In this document: positions 1 through 9,327 of the stretch, piece after piece
How the letters are laid out: every line of letters starts with the position of its first letter
How positions within the stretch are numbered: position 1 is the first letter of the stretch
Assembly (NCBI GenBank): GCA_027422505.1
Contig: JAPQWV010000002.1
Coordinates: 23,662,501 to 23,726,500, forward strand
Reading direction: 5' to 3'
DNA: 64,000 nt
DNA from: Craterostigma plantagineum
Taxonomy: Eukaryota > Streptophyta > Magnoliopsida > Lamiales > Linderniaceae
Program-made: the position numbers and the translations under genes
The notes under the pieces: generated by a model
What the model saw: the letters and a program-made list of their open reading frames with translations, nothing else
Told to the model about the DNA's origin: nothing
Databases searched by the model: none

Positions 1-231
1 TTTGAGTTCGACGCTTTAAAAGCTCAAGATTCTGACATTCAAGAGATGCAAGATTTTATGATACTCAATGAATTTCTTGAAGGTGTCGATATACTTCAGA
101 AAGGGGCCGTTTTTAAGCTCAAAGATGGGGAAATTACTAAGATAAAGAAAACTCCATTGTGGTACGTTAAAGAGTTTATTACATCGGTATCATTAGCCTT
201 TGATCAAGAAAGTACAAGTGAAAATTTTTAG
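1..231 (+). CDS. 3' end of an unrecognised gene (partial)
   Basis: An open frame runs from base 1 to a TAG stop at 229-231, giving a 76-residue C-terminal piece. It is hydrophilic and mildly acidic, with no membrane segment or low-complexity bias, which fits a true terminal exon more than chance. The nearest in-frame ATG codons (46, 58) are probably internal, because the frame is open upstream to the window edge. I do not recognise the family. The neighbours to the right are transposons, so context gives no clue. Confidence 0.45.
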   Translation, partial: FEFDALKAQDSDIQEMQDFMILNEFLEGVDILQKGAVFKLKDGEITKIKKTPLWYVKEFITSVSLAFDQESTSENF

Positions 232-255
232 TGATCTCACCATAAATTGATTACT

Positions 256-897
256 TTAGAGTGTGTTTGGTTGAGGGGATTAGAGAGTATAGGATTTAGT
301 AAAAGCAACGTTTGGTTGGAAGGTTTATTTAAACATGGAATTAGTTAATATCCCGATAGGGCATTTATTAAAGGAGTTTCTACCTTTATTTAATCCCACC
401 TTAATATTAATATCTTTATTTAACTTTGTCTTTTCTCCTTTTAATAAATCCTCTCTCTCTCTCTCCCCCTCCCCCCTCTCCTCTCCCCCTCCCCCCTCTC
501 CTCTCCCCTTCTCTCTCTATCTCTCTCTCCCGCTCTCTCTCTCTCCCCCTCTCTCTCTATCTCTCTCTCCCGCCCTCTCTCTCCTGCTCTCTTTCCCGCC
601 CCCTCTCTCTCTCGCGCCGTCTCTCTCTCTCTCTGTCTCCCTCCCCCACTCTCTCTTTCCCTTCCTCTGTCTCTCCTTCTCTTTCTCTCTCTCTCTCTCT
701 ATCGGATCTTCTAAATAAAAGACGGTATTTGTAATTGTATTTATTTAAACATAATACCATATAAATCCATATATCAAACATATCAGACATCATTACTTAC
801 CTATCAACCAAACACCCCAAAAAACTCATATTTTCCATTATATAAACCAACTAAAACTATTACCATCTAAAACGATCCGTCCACCCAAACGGGCTCT
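256..897. mobile_element. Putative Tourist-like MITE holding a CT microsatellite
   Basis: The left end reads AGAGTGTGTTTGGTTGAG. The right end reads CCACCCAAACGGGCTCT, which is its imperfect inverse (AGAG-CC-CGTTTGGGTGG on the other strand). This GTTTGG-type end is common in PIF/Harbinger Tourist MITEs. The flanking trinucleotide is not clearly duplicated, so the call is tentative. The interior is AT-rich apart from the CT tract. Confidence 0.35.
451..704. repeat. CT/CCCT microsatellite
   Basis: About 250 bases of almost pure pyrimidine on the + strand: (CT)n interrupted by runs of C. Open frames on both strands here are Ser/Leu/Pro or Arg/Glu low-complexity artefacts and are not genes. Confidence 0.95.
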
Positions 898-1623
898 TGG
901 TTTTGAAATGAAGCTCTAATATTTTTCATTACCCCTGAATGGTTGGTTCCTATCCGAATTTGGAGGTTATAAGCTATTTCAGAAATTTGTCTAAAATTAT
1001 CCTTTGCTAACATTTTTAATGATATTGTATCGTCGAGAGTACATTTTAACTTACAATATCCATATGTGCGTATATTGGTGTGTGATGATTAAATTTAATA
1101 TCGTAATTCGACCAAGTTTATATTATTAATCAAGTTATTTAATAAAAACATTGATTTAAGGATAAACTTGTAAAAAATTTAAATGTTAAGGATAGAATTG
1201 TGTTTAAGTAACTAAGGTAAATTGTAAAACAATTGATCTTTTATATCCCCTATGCTCTTTATATAAGAGTATAGATACTCATTCCTTCTTTTGTCAATTA
1301 ACCATACATAAGTTATTTTTTCCCAAAAAAAAATTAATGTGGTCATGGGCCTTCTCCTAAGTTCTAACGAAATGAGAATGATGCTAATAATAAAGGCGTC
1401 GGTTAATAATTGATTTAGATATATGGCCTAATTCTTGTTGCCCATGTGCTCATTATAATTTTCAAATGTGCACGTCTACTTTTGGCGTCATAATACATAT
1501 ACAAACTAAAAATAATACATAACATAGCGCGGAGTATAGTACTTGAGTTGTAATTAATATAACTTCTTTTTCAAGTCGCCTTGCCGACGCTTCTATTCGT
1601 TATGTAGTCTCGACTTCAATAGC
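898..1623. other. AT-rich spacer, nothing recognised
   Basis: No long reading frame, no RNA-gene signature and no clear terminal repeats were seen. Confidence 0.6.
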
Positions 1624-2454
1624 TTAGACTATGTTTATGCATAACCTTCACAACTGATCATGAGAATAAAATATTAATTTCTCTCTCATCCACATTCACA
1701 ACCTACACCTCAACAATTTTCATACTTTATCAACACCTCACACAACCTATATATTTATTTTTTATAATGATTTTTAGTAGTATTTGAATGTTTGAAAATA
1801 GATTACATTATATGATATAAAATTTTGATACTTTGGTTATTGGAGATAGAAAACTAATATGAATTATAATATATTATAGAATGTAATAGAGAAATAGATT
1901 ATTTGAAATTGTGACTCAAAATGTAGCATATTAGTCTCTATTTGTACAGAAAAAAAAATCATACATTTTGGTACAAATTAAAATAAAATTTTAACAGATA
2001 ATCAAATTTATCGTAAAAATCAATAAAAACCACAAAAACAATTTTGAAAACTGTGCACAACCGGTTGGTGAACCAGGTTGGTCCACCAACGGGGTTGTGG
2101 GAGGTTGTGGGGGATATTTACTTGTTTGATTATTTTATTTAATTATATTGCACAACCGGTTGTCCGGGTCATTGATAAACTGGATTGCTAGCCCCCTTTT
2201 TCCTAGTCACCGCCCCCTAAAGGGCTGAAAAAAGACGATTTTGCCCTTTTGAATTAAATTTTTTATTTAAAGTCCTTTTCCAGACAACAATTTTCATATC
2301 GCAATCAAACATTCAAATCAGACTCAAACAAAACAAAAAAAAAATTTCAAATCGCAATGGATCGACGAAAGGGGAAAGGGTCTATTCGCACGACTGGTAA
2401 GCAAATTCTCGTAAAATTCGTTCGTACGTAGATGAATGATCGAACTAGATTCGG

Positions 2455-2700
2455 AATCGCTCCAAAAAAGTCCGGACCGAAACACAATTTCGGCCGGAAC
2501 AGTCCGGACCGAAAAATAACTTCGGCCACCTCAAGGCCGGACCGAAAAATAATTTCGGTCGTGCCTTGAGGCGGCCGAAATTATTTTTCGGTCCGGACAT
2601 AAACAACCGAAATTAATTTTCGGTTGGGACTGTTCCGGCCGAAATCACGTTTCGGCCGCCACTTGTTGTTACCGAAATTAGCCTTCGGCTGTGTAATAAA
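2455..2700. repeat. Left subterminal palindrome array of the MULE
   Basis: At least six imperfect palindromes of the type CCGAAA-n-TTTCGG follow one another with spacings of about 30-40 bases. The mirror array is at the other end of the element. Such subterminal arrays are candidate transposase-binding sites; that role is inference. Confidence 0.8.
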
Positions 2701-2713
2701 TTTTTTTTTTCAG

Positions 2714-4737
2714 ACGATGAGAGGGAAATCCACGTCCCGGAGGATTTGATCGGCGACGGGTAAACTACAGTGAGCATTTTCGCGTAGGAGGTCGATTTCA
2801 GACCAACGTGGAAGCCATTAACTGGGCGAAAGGCGTCGCAATTGCTCTGGATTTCGAGGTGATTATTTCGTCGCATAAGAAATGCGGTACAAAAAACTGA
2901 TTAGATGTTCTCGCGGAGAACGTTAGGCAACGAGGACGAATTGGAGAGGATTTCGAAGTCGAACAAGTGCAGGTGTCCATTTGTAGTCATAGCTCAGGAG
3001 GATCCAAGGACTAGGGAATGGTACATTCGTGGCCCACCTGATAAATCCACGCACAATCACCCTCTGATACAGTATCCCGAGGGACACCACCAGACTAGTG
3101 GGTTAAGTCGCCAGGCAATGAAGGTCGTAGAGGAAATGATCGCTGCGCAAGCGAAACCAGCTCATATCCTCTCGGCGATGAGGGCTCGACACGCAGAAGA
3201 TAACGCGATGATCAGGCACATATATAATTACAGAGATCGTTTGAAGAAAGACTATTCTGAGGGCGTGGTGAGCCAGTTGATGCACCACGCGAGTCACGCC
3301 GGATATTACATTCAAGCCTGGGAGATAACGAGACTAATGCGCTGACGCATGTTTTTCTCGCACACCCGGACTCACTTGCACTGGTAAGGACGTATCCGTA
3401 CTTCATTGGCATCGATTCTACGTACAAGACCAACAGGTACAAGATGCCTCTAATTGAGATTATAGGGATAATTCCCTGTAATCAGAACTTCCTTTGTGGA
3501 TTTGCCATTATGAAGGACGAGACGGAGAAAAGTTATGAGTGGGTGTTGCAGTCCCTTCGGGATATTTTGGGGCCAGGTGTCTACCCTTCGACGATTGTGA
3601 CTGATCGTGAGTTGGGCCTTCTTCGACCCGTACAGGAAGTATTTCCGTATTCTCACCATATGTTGTGCACGTGGCATATCTATAAAGACATGGAGAACAA
3701 AGTTTATTGGACGACGGGTCAGAATAAAATGACAGCACCTCACTTCACGCATAAGGCTTGGAAAGCAGTCATAGAAGCTCCGTCGATAGATGAATACGAG
3801 CAGGCCGTCAGTGACATGTGTCTACGTTGAAAAGGTGATTACGCTATCGTGCAGTACGTTGAGCAGACATGGTTGGTGCATAAGGAGAAGTTCGCCAAAG
3901 CTTGGACGAACCAGGTGCTTCATTTCGGGAACACCACTACATGTCGTGTGGAGAGTGCTCACAGTGAGATGAAGCAATGGCTGAACTCAGCCATTGGGTC
4001 TCTTGACACCGTGTGGGTGAAGGTGCACGACCAGATTCAGAATCAACTGAATCGCATCAGAAATGTAATTTAATTATTATACGTGTCAAACGAAATGCTA
4101 TGCTAATAATTTTTTTATGTTGGCTTGCAGGCACTGGAGGAGTCCCGCTCGAAACGACCGATTGGGAACTCAGGTTTTCCATTCCACACGATATTGTACA
4201 GAGTTTCACACCATGCAATATCGATAATGGGAACCGAGTTGAGGCGTGCCAAAGAGTTGTCGGATGAGGTTTACTCCGCGTGCGGATGTGTGGTACGACG
4301 TACGCACCATCTCCTATGTGTGTGCGAGCTCCAGCAATGTATCGAGAACAACTACCCAGTTGCTGCAGAATGCTTGCACGACTTTTGGAGGACACTCACC
4401 ATTGGCGATGGAGTAATTCTCGATATTTCTGATTGGGATTACTTATACGCCCTCGTGCGTGAAGCAGAAACCCGCGATATCGCCGTTATGCGTGGCCTCC
4501 ATCAAGTCGTCCACGAACACCTGTATCCCGACGCCCGTGAGTGGAATGAGCCTGATGTTAAGACGTCTGTAAAAGGTCGGCTGAAGAAGAAAAACTCGAC
4601 GAAGCGGGATCGAAGTGCTTGGGAGTACGCAATCCCAAGGGGTGGACGCAGCGGAGGGCGCAGCAGTACCAGTCGTAGCAGCCAGGGTCGCACGTCATCT
4701 TCGTCTGTGAAGCGGTCTCGATCTATTACGGAGACAG
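2714..4737 (+). pseudogene. FAR1/MULE-type transposase, decayed
   Basis: A DDE transposase of the Mutator/FAR1 class. Order seen: FAR1-like N-terminal zinc-binding region (motif FQTNVEAINWAKG near 2793, then KCRCPFVV at about 2965 and HNH near 3053), MULE core with first Asp in GIDSTYK (about 3410), second Asp in VTDRE (about 3600) followed by C-T-W-H, Glu in ESAHSEM (about 3955), and a SWIM-like CxC-H-CxC finger at 4278-4326. One intron is clear (4064-4130, GT-AG). Breaks: reading frame lost near 2890, a one-base shift near 3322, and an in-frame TGA at 3828-3830. The three catalytic residues survive. A second GT-AG intron (4738-4819) would join this frame to the OTU domain downstream, so the parent protein was probably one polypeptide. 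Confidence 0.85.
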
Positions 4738-4819
4738 GTACTACTATCTCTTACTCGTAAATTTGTTCAATCATGGGTGCACGTCTTATCCTGAAAATTG
4801 CGTTCTACATGTGAATCAG

Positions 4820-5445
4820 ACTTCCACCACACCCACTTGGCCAACCACGTAACAACAGTTATCCATCCGTATATAGTTAGCTACAAGAATGTGATGGCTG
4901 ACGGCAACTGTGTATTTCGCGTTATCGCGTCCCATGTTTACGATGACGAGGAGGAATGGAACACCATCAAGAATAACGTCGCGAACGAACTCGCTGCCCA
5001 TTGGGATCGCTACTCGGCATTGTACTATGGTGATTCATTGAAATTGCAGTTGGATCGTATACGCTGGGAAGGGGGCCCTTGTGGGGCGAACCACTGGATG
5101 ATGACACCGTGTGATTTGTGGGTTGTTGCGACAATTTTGAACGCTGTAATTGTCCTCTACGGGTACGGCAATGGGACGAACATCAACATGCTTTCGAACA
5201 CAATATTGCCGCTGCGTGTCGGTCGGACTGCTACTGGACCGACCCGTACGATCGTCATGGCGCACCTTGGGGATGATTATCAGCATTACATCAGACTTAA
5301 TTTATGTCCAGATTTTCCTATGCCATTTTACATCCGTCTTGGTTCACGTATCGTAGTGATCGACTTGCCGGTTGGGAGATCAGATATCAGAGTCGATTCG
5401 CTCATTGGAATTTGGAGTAACCTAATGCGTCATAATAATTTGTGA
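4820..5445 (+). CDS. OTU-type cysteine protease domain of the MULE
   Basis: The frame contains the OTU signature MADGNCVFR (Asp-Gly-Asn-Cys, catalytic Cys near 4908) and a C-terminal His in DDYQHYI (about 5284), with hydrophobic strands between as in OTU deubiquitinases. Roughly 200 residues fits one OTU domain. The boundary is taken as the splice acceptor TCAG at 4816-4819, which puts the domain in frame with the transposase end at 4737; an independent start is not obvious. OTU domains act on ubiquitin chains; the function inside a transposon is unknown. Unlike the transposase core, this domain has no internal stop. Confidence 0.8.
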
Positions 5446-5451
5446 ATGTCT

Positions 5452-5977
5452 AGTGTATTATTTATTTCTATTATTTATTTGTATTATTTAACTGGATTAT
5501 TTAATTGGATTATTTATTTATATTATTTATTTATATTATTTATTTGGATTATTTATTTGTACTATTTATTTGGATTATTTATTTGTATTATTTATTTATA
5601 TTATTTATTTATATTATTTATTTGAATTATTTATTTGTATTATTTATTTGTATTATTTATTTATATTATTTATTCGTTATATATTTGTATTATTTATTTG
5701 GATTATTTATTTGTATTATTTACTTGGATCATTTATTTATATTATTTATTTGGATTATTTATTTTATTATTTATTTAGATTATTTATTTGTATTATTTAT
5801 TTGGATTAGTTATTTGTAATATTTATTTGGATTATTTATTTGTATTATTTATTTGGATTATTTATCTGTATTATTTATTTGGATTACTTATTTGTATTAT
5901 TTATTTGGATTATTTATTTATATTATTTATTTGTATTATTTATTTGAATTATTTATTTGAATTATTTATTTGTATTA
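5452..5977. repeat. 13-bp tandem repeat between two convergent MULE genes
   Basis: About 40 units of NNATTATTTATTT, where NN is mostly GG, GT, AT or GA. On the minus strand every unit contains AATAAA, the canonical polyadenylation hexamer. The array begins just after the OTU stop (5445) and ends about 120 bases from the PMD stop (6096), so it lies at the shared 3' side of both genes. Hydrophobic Tyr/Leu/Ile-rich frames across it are repeat artefacts. Confidence 0.9.
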
Positions 5978-6095
5978 CGCAAACACGGAACCCGAAAATC
6001 CGAAACGGAATAAATATGCAAACAAATATTCAAAACATATAGAAAATCCGTCCGATACAATAAACGAAAAATAAAAAAAAAACAATAGCAACACG

Positions 6096-7640
6096 TCAAG
6101 GGACCTGACGCCACTGGTCGTTGATGTCGTCCAGCCAGACTCGGAATTCGTCCGTATGCGTCGAGCCGTCAAGATGCATACTGGCTAGCATATCCGTACT
6201 CAAGCTGGACATCGTGATGTACCACTGTCGAAAGCAGGCGGGGATGCCTGCCGATGACGCTCCCTGCTCCGTCGAAAGCAGGCGGGGATGAGAATGCCGC
6301 TCATACCAGTCCATGTACCCTGCAACGGTTTCACCAAGGTACTCCGCGGTGGCCTGATTGATGTACGAGAGGTTGAGGATGTAGGCGTACGGGAACTGAC
6401 GCCAAGCATGTTCTGCTGCATCGGCAGAATGAAGCACCTTATACCTCGTCAGGTCTGCTGGCATGACCGCCTTCCGTGGCGGACTCATCGGCGGCGGGAT
6501 GACCTGCACGTACCCCAGCTGGCGCAACACTCTCGAGGGCGAGTAGGGCTCAACGACATCGCGATATACAACCCATCCCACAAAAATCGTCCTCAGCTGC
6601 TGCGACGCTGGATCGGGACCGTACGGCAGCCAAGCAACCTGAAAACATTTCAAAAATTTTAAATAATTGTCGTCAATATAGACATAAATTGTTAAGATAC
6701 CTCGCTTGCAGTCATGACATCTATCTGACGGCGGATATCAATCAAGCGATGCATCGTCCTCTCGTGCTGAGCTACAGACCACATGCGTGATCGTGCCTGG
6801 CCAGGCTCCACATGATGGGGAAGACAGTGTGGGCGGAAGCATGGGAAGTACTCGTAGATCCACGCCTGTAGTAACGAGAGGCACCCAGCTAATCCCCTCG
6901 CATCCGCCCTGCTTGCCATGCCAAGCTGGCGATAAAGGTAAGCGAGAGCGATCGAACCCCACGAGTACCCATTGGCAGAGGGCAACGAGCGGTAGAACTC
7001 GTGCATGATGTCCGGCTTCACCCGGTTCCCGCTCTTGTCGACGAACAGCGTCAACCCCAACAAAATCCACAACCAAGCGATGGCCTGTAACCCCGCCGGC
7101 CGACCCCACCGCATCCGCTGCATCACGTCTTTCGTCGCAACCCCACCGCCTCTCCAAGAATCCCTGAGCGCGTCCACGGAGATGCCCATAATCTCCCTCG
7201 CCGCAATCTGCCCATCGGCGACGTCTGGGGTGCCCGATACCGTCGCTCCGTCGATCGGGATACGCAGGATGTGCTCGACGTCATGGCATGTGGAAGGTGT
7301 TCGTGTCTGGATGCCAGCGCTCCACAAAAGCGCACAGTAGAGGCTCGTCCAAGTGACCACCATGGCATCTGAGGTGCACAACCCCCGTGCCATCGATCTG
7401 GCTCTGCATCTCCGGCGGGAATTGGGAGTACCAATTCTTGAGCTTCCCAAACACTAACGCCCGCTGCTCGCACTTCAGCAGGGGCCTCTCCTCCTCACTC
7501 ATCCAGATGCGGGGCGCGACGTGCCCCAGATAACTAGGGATCACCTCGTCATCATATGGACCACCAGGCTGTGGCCCTTGCACACTCCAGGAATCGTCAT
7601 CTACGACCCTGGAGCGCTTGGTCCCTATTTCATTTTTCAC
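6096..7640 (-). pseudogene. Plant mobile domain (PMD, aminotransferase-like) protein of the MULE
   Basis: Reads right to left. The N-terminal part has LKCEQRALVF and FVERWHPDTNTFHMP. The core has DVEHILRIPIDG, FVDKSGNRVKP, YSWGSIALAYLYRQL and GCLSLLQAWIYEYFP. The C-terminal part has WLPYGPDPASQ and YSPSRVLRQLGYVQ. This order and these motifs are those of the PMD family (MAIN/MAIL-like and PP7-long-form-like proteins), known both as host genes and in transposons. A GT-AG intron lies at 6639-6700. Near 7285 the frame shifts and a few residues usual between the FHMP and DVEHIL motifs are missing, so the gene is broken once. It converges on the transposase-OTU gene. An upstream acidic frame (7679-7927) may be its first exon. 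Confidence 0.8.
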
Positions 7641-7678
7641 GAATAACGCAAAAATAAATTTAATTTATTTTACGTAGT

Positions 7679-7927
7679 TTAAGATACGACATCGCATGTC
7701 ACTTTATAGAGGGGAATGGAATTACTTGAGGAGGCCGGTGGCAGATCGTCGTCGGATGACTGAAATGATGCTCCATCATCCGCCACACCATCATCCGCAT
7801 GCGGATCGTAATCCGCATATACGGACTGAGAAGCAGCTGCTCGCTGCCGCCTCTCCTCCTCCCGTTCTCTACGAACGGATGCGTCAACGCCTCGCGTCCT
7901 CGTGTGACGCTCTCCAGATCCCTCCAA
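7679..7927 (-). CDS. Possible 5' exon of the PMD gene
   Basis: An 82-residue acidic, Ser/Asp-rich frame upstream of the PMD gene on the same strand, with no stop until 7679. A TAG acceptor-like site precedes the next frame near 7620. It has no recognisable domain; it could be an N-terminal tail or noncoding. Low certainty. Confidence 0.3.
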   Translation of the reverse strand: MEGSGERHTRTRGVDASVRREREEERRQRAAASQSVYADYDPHADDGVADDGASFQSSDDDLPPASSSNSIPLYKVTCDVVS

Positions 7928-7999
7928 CAGAGGGATCTACTGCTTCCTTCGAGTAGGGTATTTCCACCCTTGGTCTGCAATTAAAAGTTTTTTTAAAAA

Positions 8000-8290
8000 A
8001 AATGAAATTCCGACCGAAACATGATTTCGGACGGCTGTGTACCGACCTAAACATGATTTCGGTCCTGTCTGTAACGACCGAAACATGACTTCGGTCGGAA
8101 CAATGAGGACCAAAACATGATTTCGGTCGACACTGTACCGACCGAAACACAATTTCGGTCGGGATAGGTACGACCTAAACAAGATTTCGATCGGCATATG
8201 CACAACCAAAATTGTGTTTCGATCGTGACTTTGCCGACCGAAATTATGTTTCGGTCATGCCAAAATCCGACCCTAAATCTCGTTCGATCG
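8000..8290. repeat. Right subterminal palindrome array of the MULE
   Basis: Eight or so units of the form GACCGAAACATGATTTCGGTC, separated by 10-15 bases, decaying toward 8280. The palindrome core CCGAAA-n-TTTCGG is the same as in the left array, though spacer bases differ. Confidence 0.85.
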
Positions 8291-8643
8291 TCCGTTTTTT
8301 TTAACTATTTCGATCCGTGTTCGGTAATCTATCTATGTACGAATAATTTTTACGTTAATTTGCTTACCAGTCGTGAAAATAGGACATTTCCCTTTCCTTG
8401 TCCCTGTCGGCGATCCATTGCGATTTCAGTATTTTTGTGTTTTTGTCTGATTTGGATGTGTGTTGGAAAGTGTTATCTGGAACAGAGCTTTAAATAGAAA
8501 TTTTTATGTTTATTATAGTTTTTTCTTTTAAATTAATTTAAATATCATAAGGGCAAAATCGTCTTTTTCCAGCCCTTTACGGGGCGGTAACAAGTAAAAA
8601 GGGGGGGCGGTAAATAGTAACTCCCTTGATAAACATAGTCTTA

Positions 8644-8951
8644 AGGTAGGCTAGCTAAAATATATTTCCTTCCAATCGCCATTAATATCATAAATTTCAT
8701 ATAATAAAACTTTCAATCACAACTATTTCAGATTAGAGACGTTGAAAAATGTTCTTTCATGAATAAAGATGACATACCACACCATAGTCAGATGAGACCC
8801 GAAACAAACATCATGGAATTTTCTATACTAGCCTCAGGTCTTCATACACTAAAATATCTAAATTATATAATAAAAATAATAATAATAATAATAATAATAA
8901 GTGACATCTACACATAAATACCTTAATAATAATTATGACAAAAAATTAACA
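8644..8951. other. AT-rich spacer with an AAT microsatellite
   Basis: (AATAAT)n at about 8872-8899. CTACACATAAATACC at about 8909 matches the terminal motif of the MULE at 49473, so a scrap of that family may be present. Nothing else seen. Confidence 0.5.
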
Positions 8952-8956
8952 AAACT

Positions 8957-9181
8957 TGTTATAAAATATTTATATAATAATATAAAACCTAACGTGTTTG
9001 TATCATTAATCAAAGAGAAAAATTATGACTTGGTCTCTCACAACTTCAATGGCCAATGGGAGGTATTTATAGGCCAAGAATTCCAACATTCAACTAATGA
9101 AATTAAATCTAACAAATAAAATAATATATCTAACCAATATGGGCATCCATACCTAGCATCCATACCTATTTGTTTATAATA
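8957..9181 (-). repeat. Copia LTR 1 (outer left)
   Basis: 225 bp, preceded by target duplication AAACT. Nearly identical to the other two LTRs. Confidence 0.9.
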
Positions 9182-9327
9182 CTCCCCCTTGGATGCCCAT
9201 TACAAAAATATTTTCATCTGACTATATAACCGCCTCGTTAAAAACCTTATTAGGAAAAACCCAGTGGGTAAAAACCAAATGAAGGGAAAAATAGTGCAGC
9301 GTATATTGTCTCCCTTTGATGTAAACA

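Larger units (their letters stand above)
2181..8625. mobile_element. Mutator-like element (MULE) with transposase, OTU and PMD genes
   Basis: The element is bounded by a perfect 9-bp direct repeat TTGATAAAC (2172-2180 and 8626-8634), the size typical of Mutator. The terminal inverted repeats share a CCCCCTTTTT-CACCGCCCC-TAAAGGGCTG-AAAAAGACGATTTTGCCCTT block in both ends (left 2192-2250, right inverted 8555-8610). Inside each end lies an array of short palindromes. Coding content: transposase (+, 2714-4737), OTU protease (+, 4820-5445) and a PMD gene (-, 6096-7640). The transposase has frameshifts and an in-frame stop, so this copy is probably no longer autonomous, although its ends are intact. 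Confidence 0.9.
1627..8640. mobile_element. Harbinger-type MITE, split by a MULE
   Basis: The left end GACTATGTTTAT (1627) is matched by ATAAACATAGTC at the right end (8629-8640). Both are flanked by TTA (1624-1626 and 8641-8643), the 3-bp duplication expected for PIF/Harbinger. Without the 6.4-kb MULE the element would be about 560 bp. The MULE sits only 6 bp from the right terminus, inside the terminal repeat. The interior holds short repeats of a CACAACCGGTTG motif. Confidence 0.65.

Noticed and set aside
335..793. Three overlapping frames of 78-127 codons
   Set aside because: All lie in the CT microsatellite and encode Ser/Leu/Pro or Arg/Glu repeats.
5505..6042. Hydrophobic frames that look like small membrane proteins
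   Set aside because: They are translations of the 13-bp repeat NNATTATTTATTT; no codon bias or start context.
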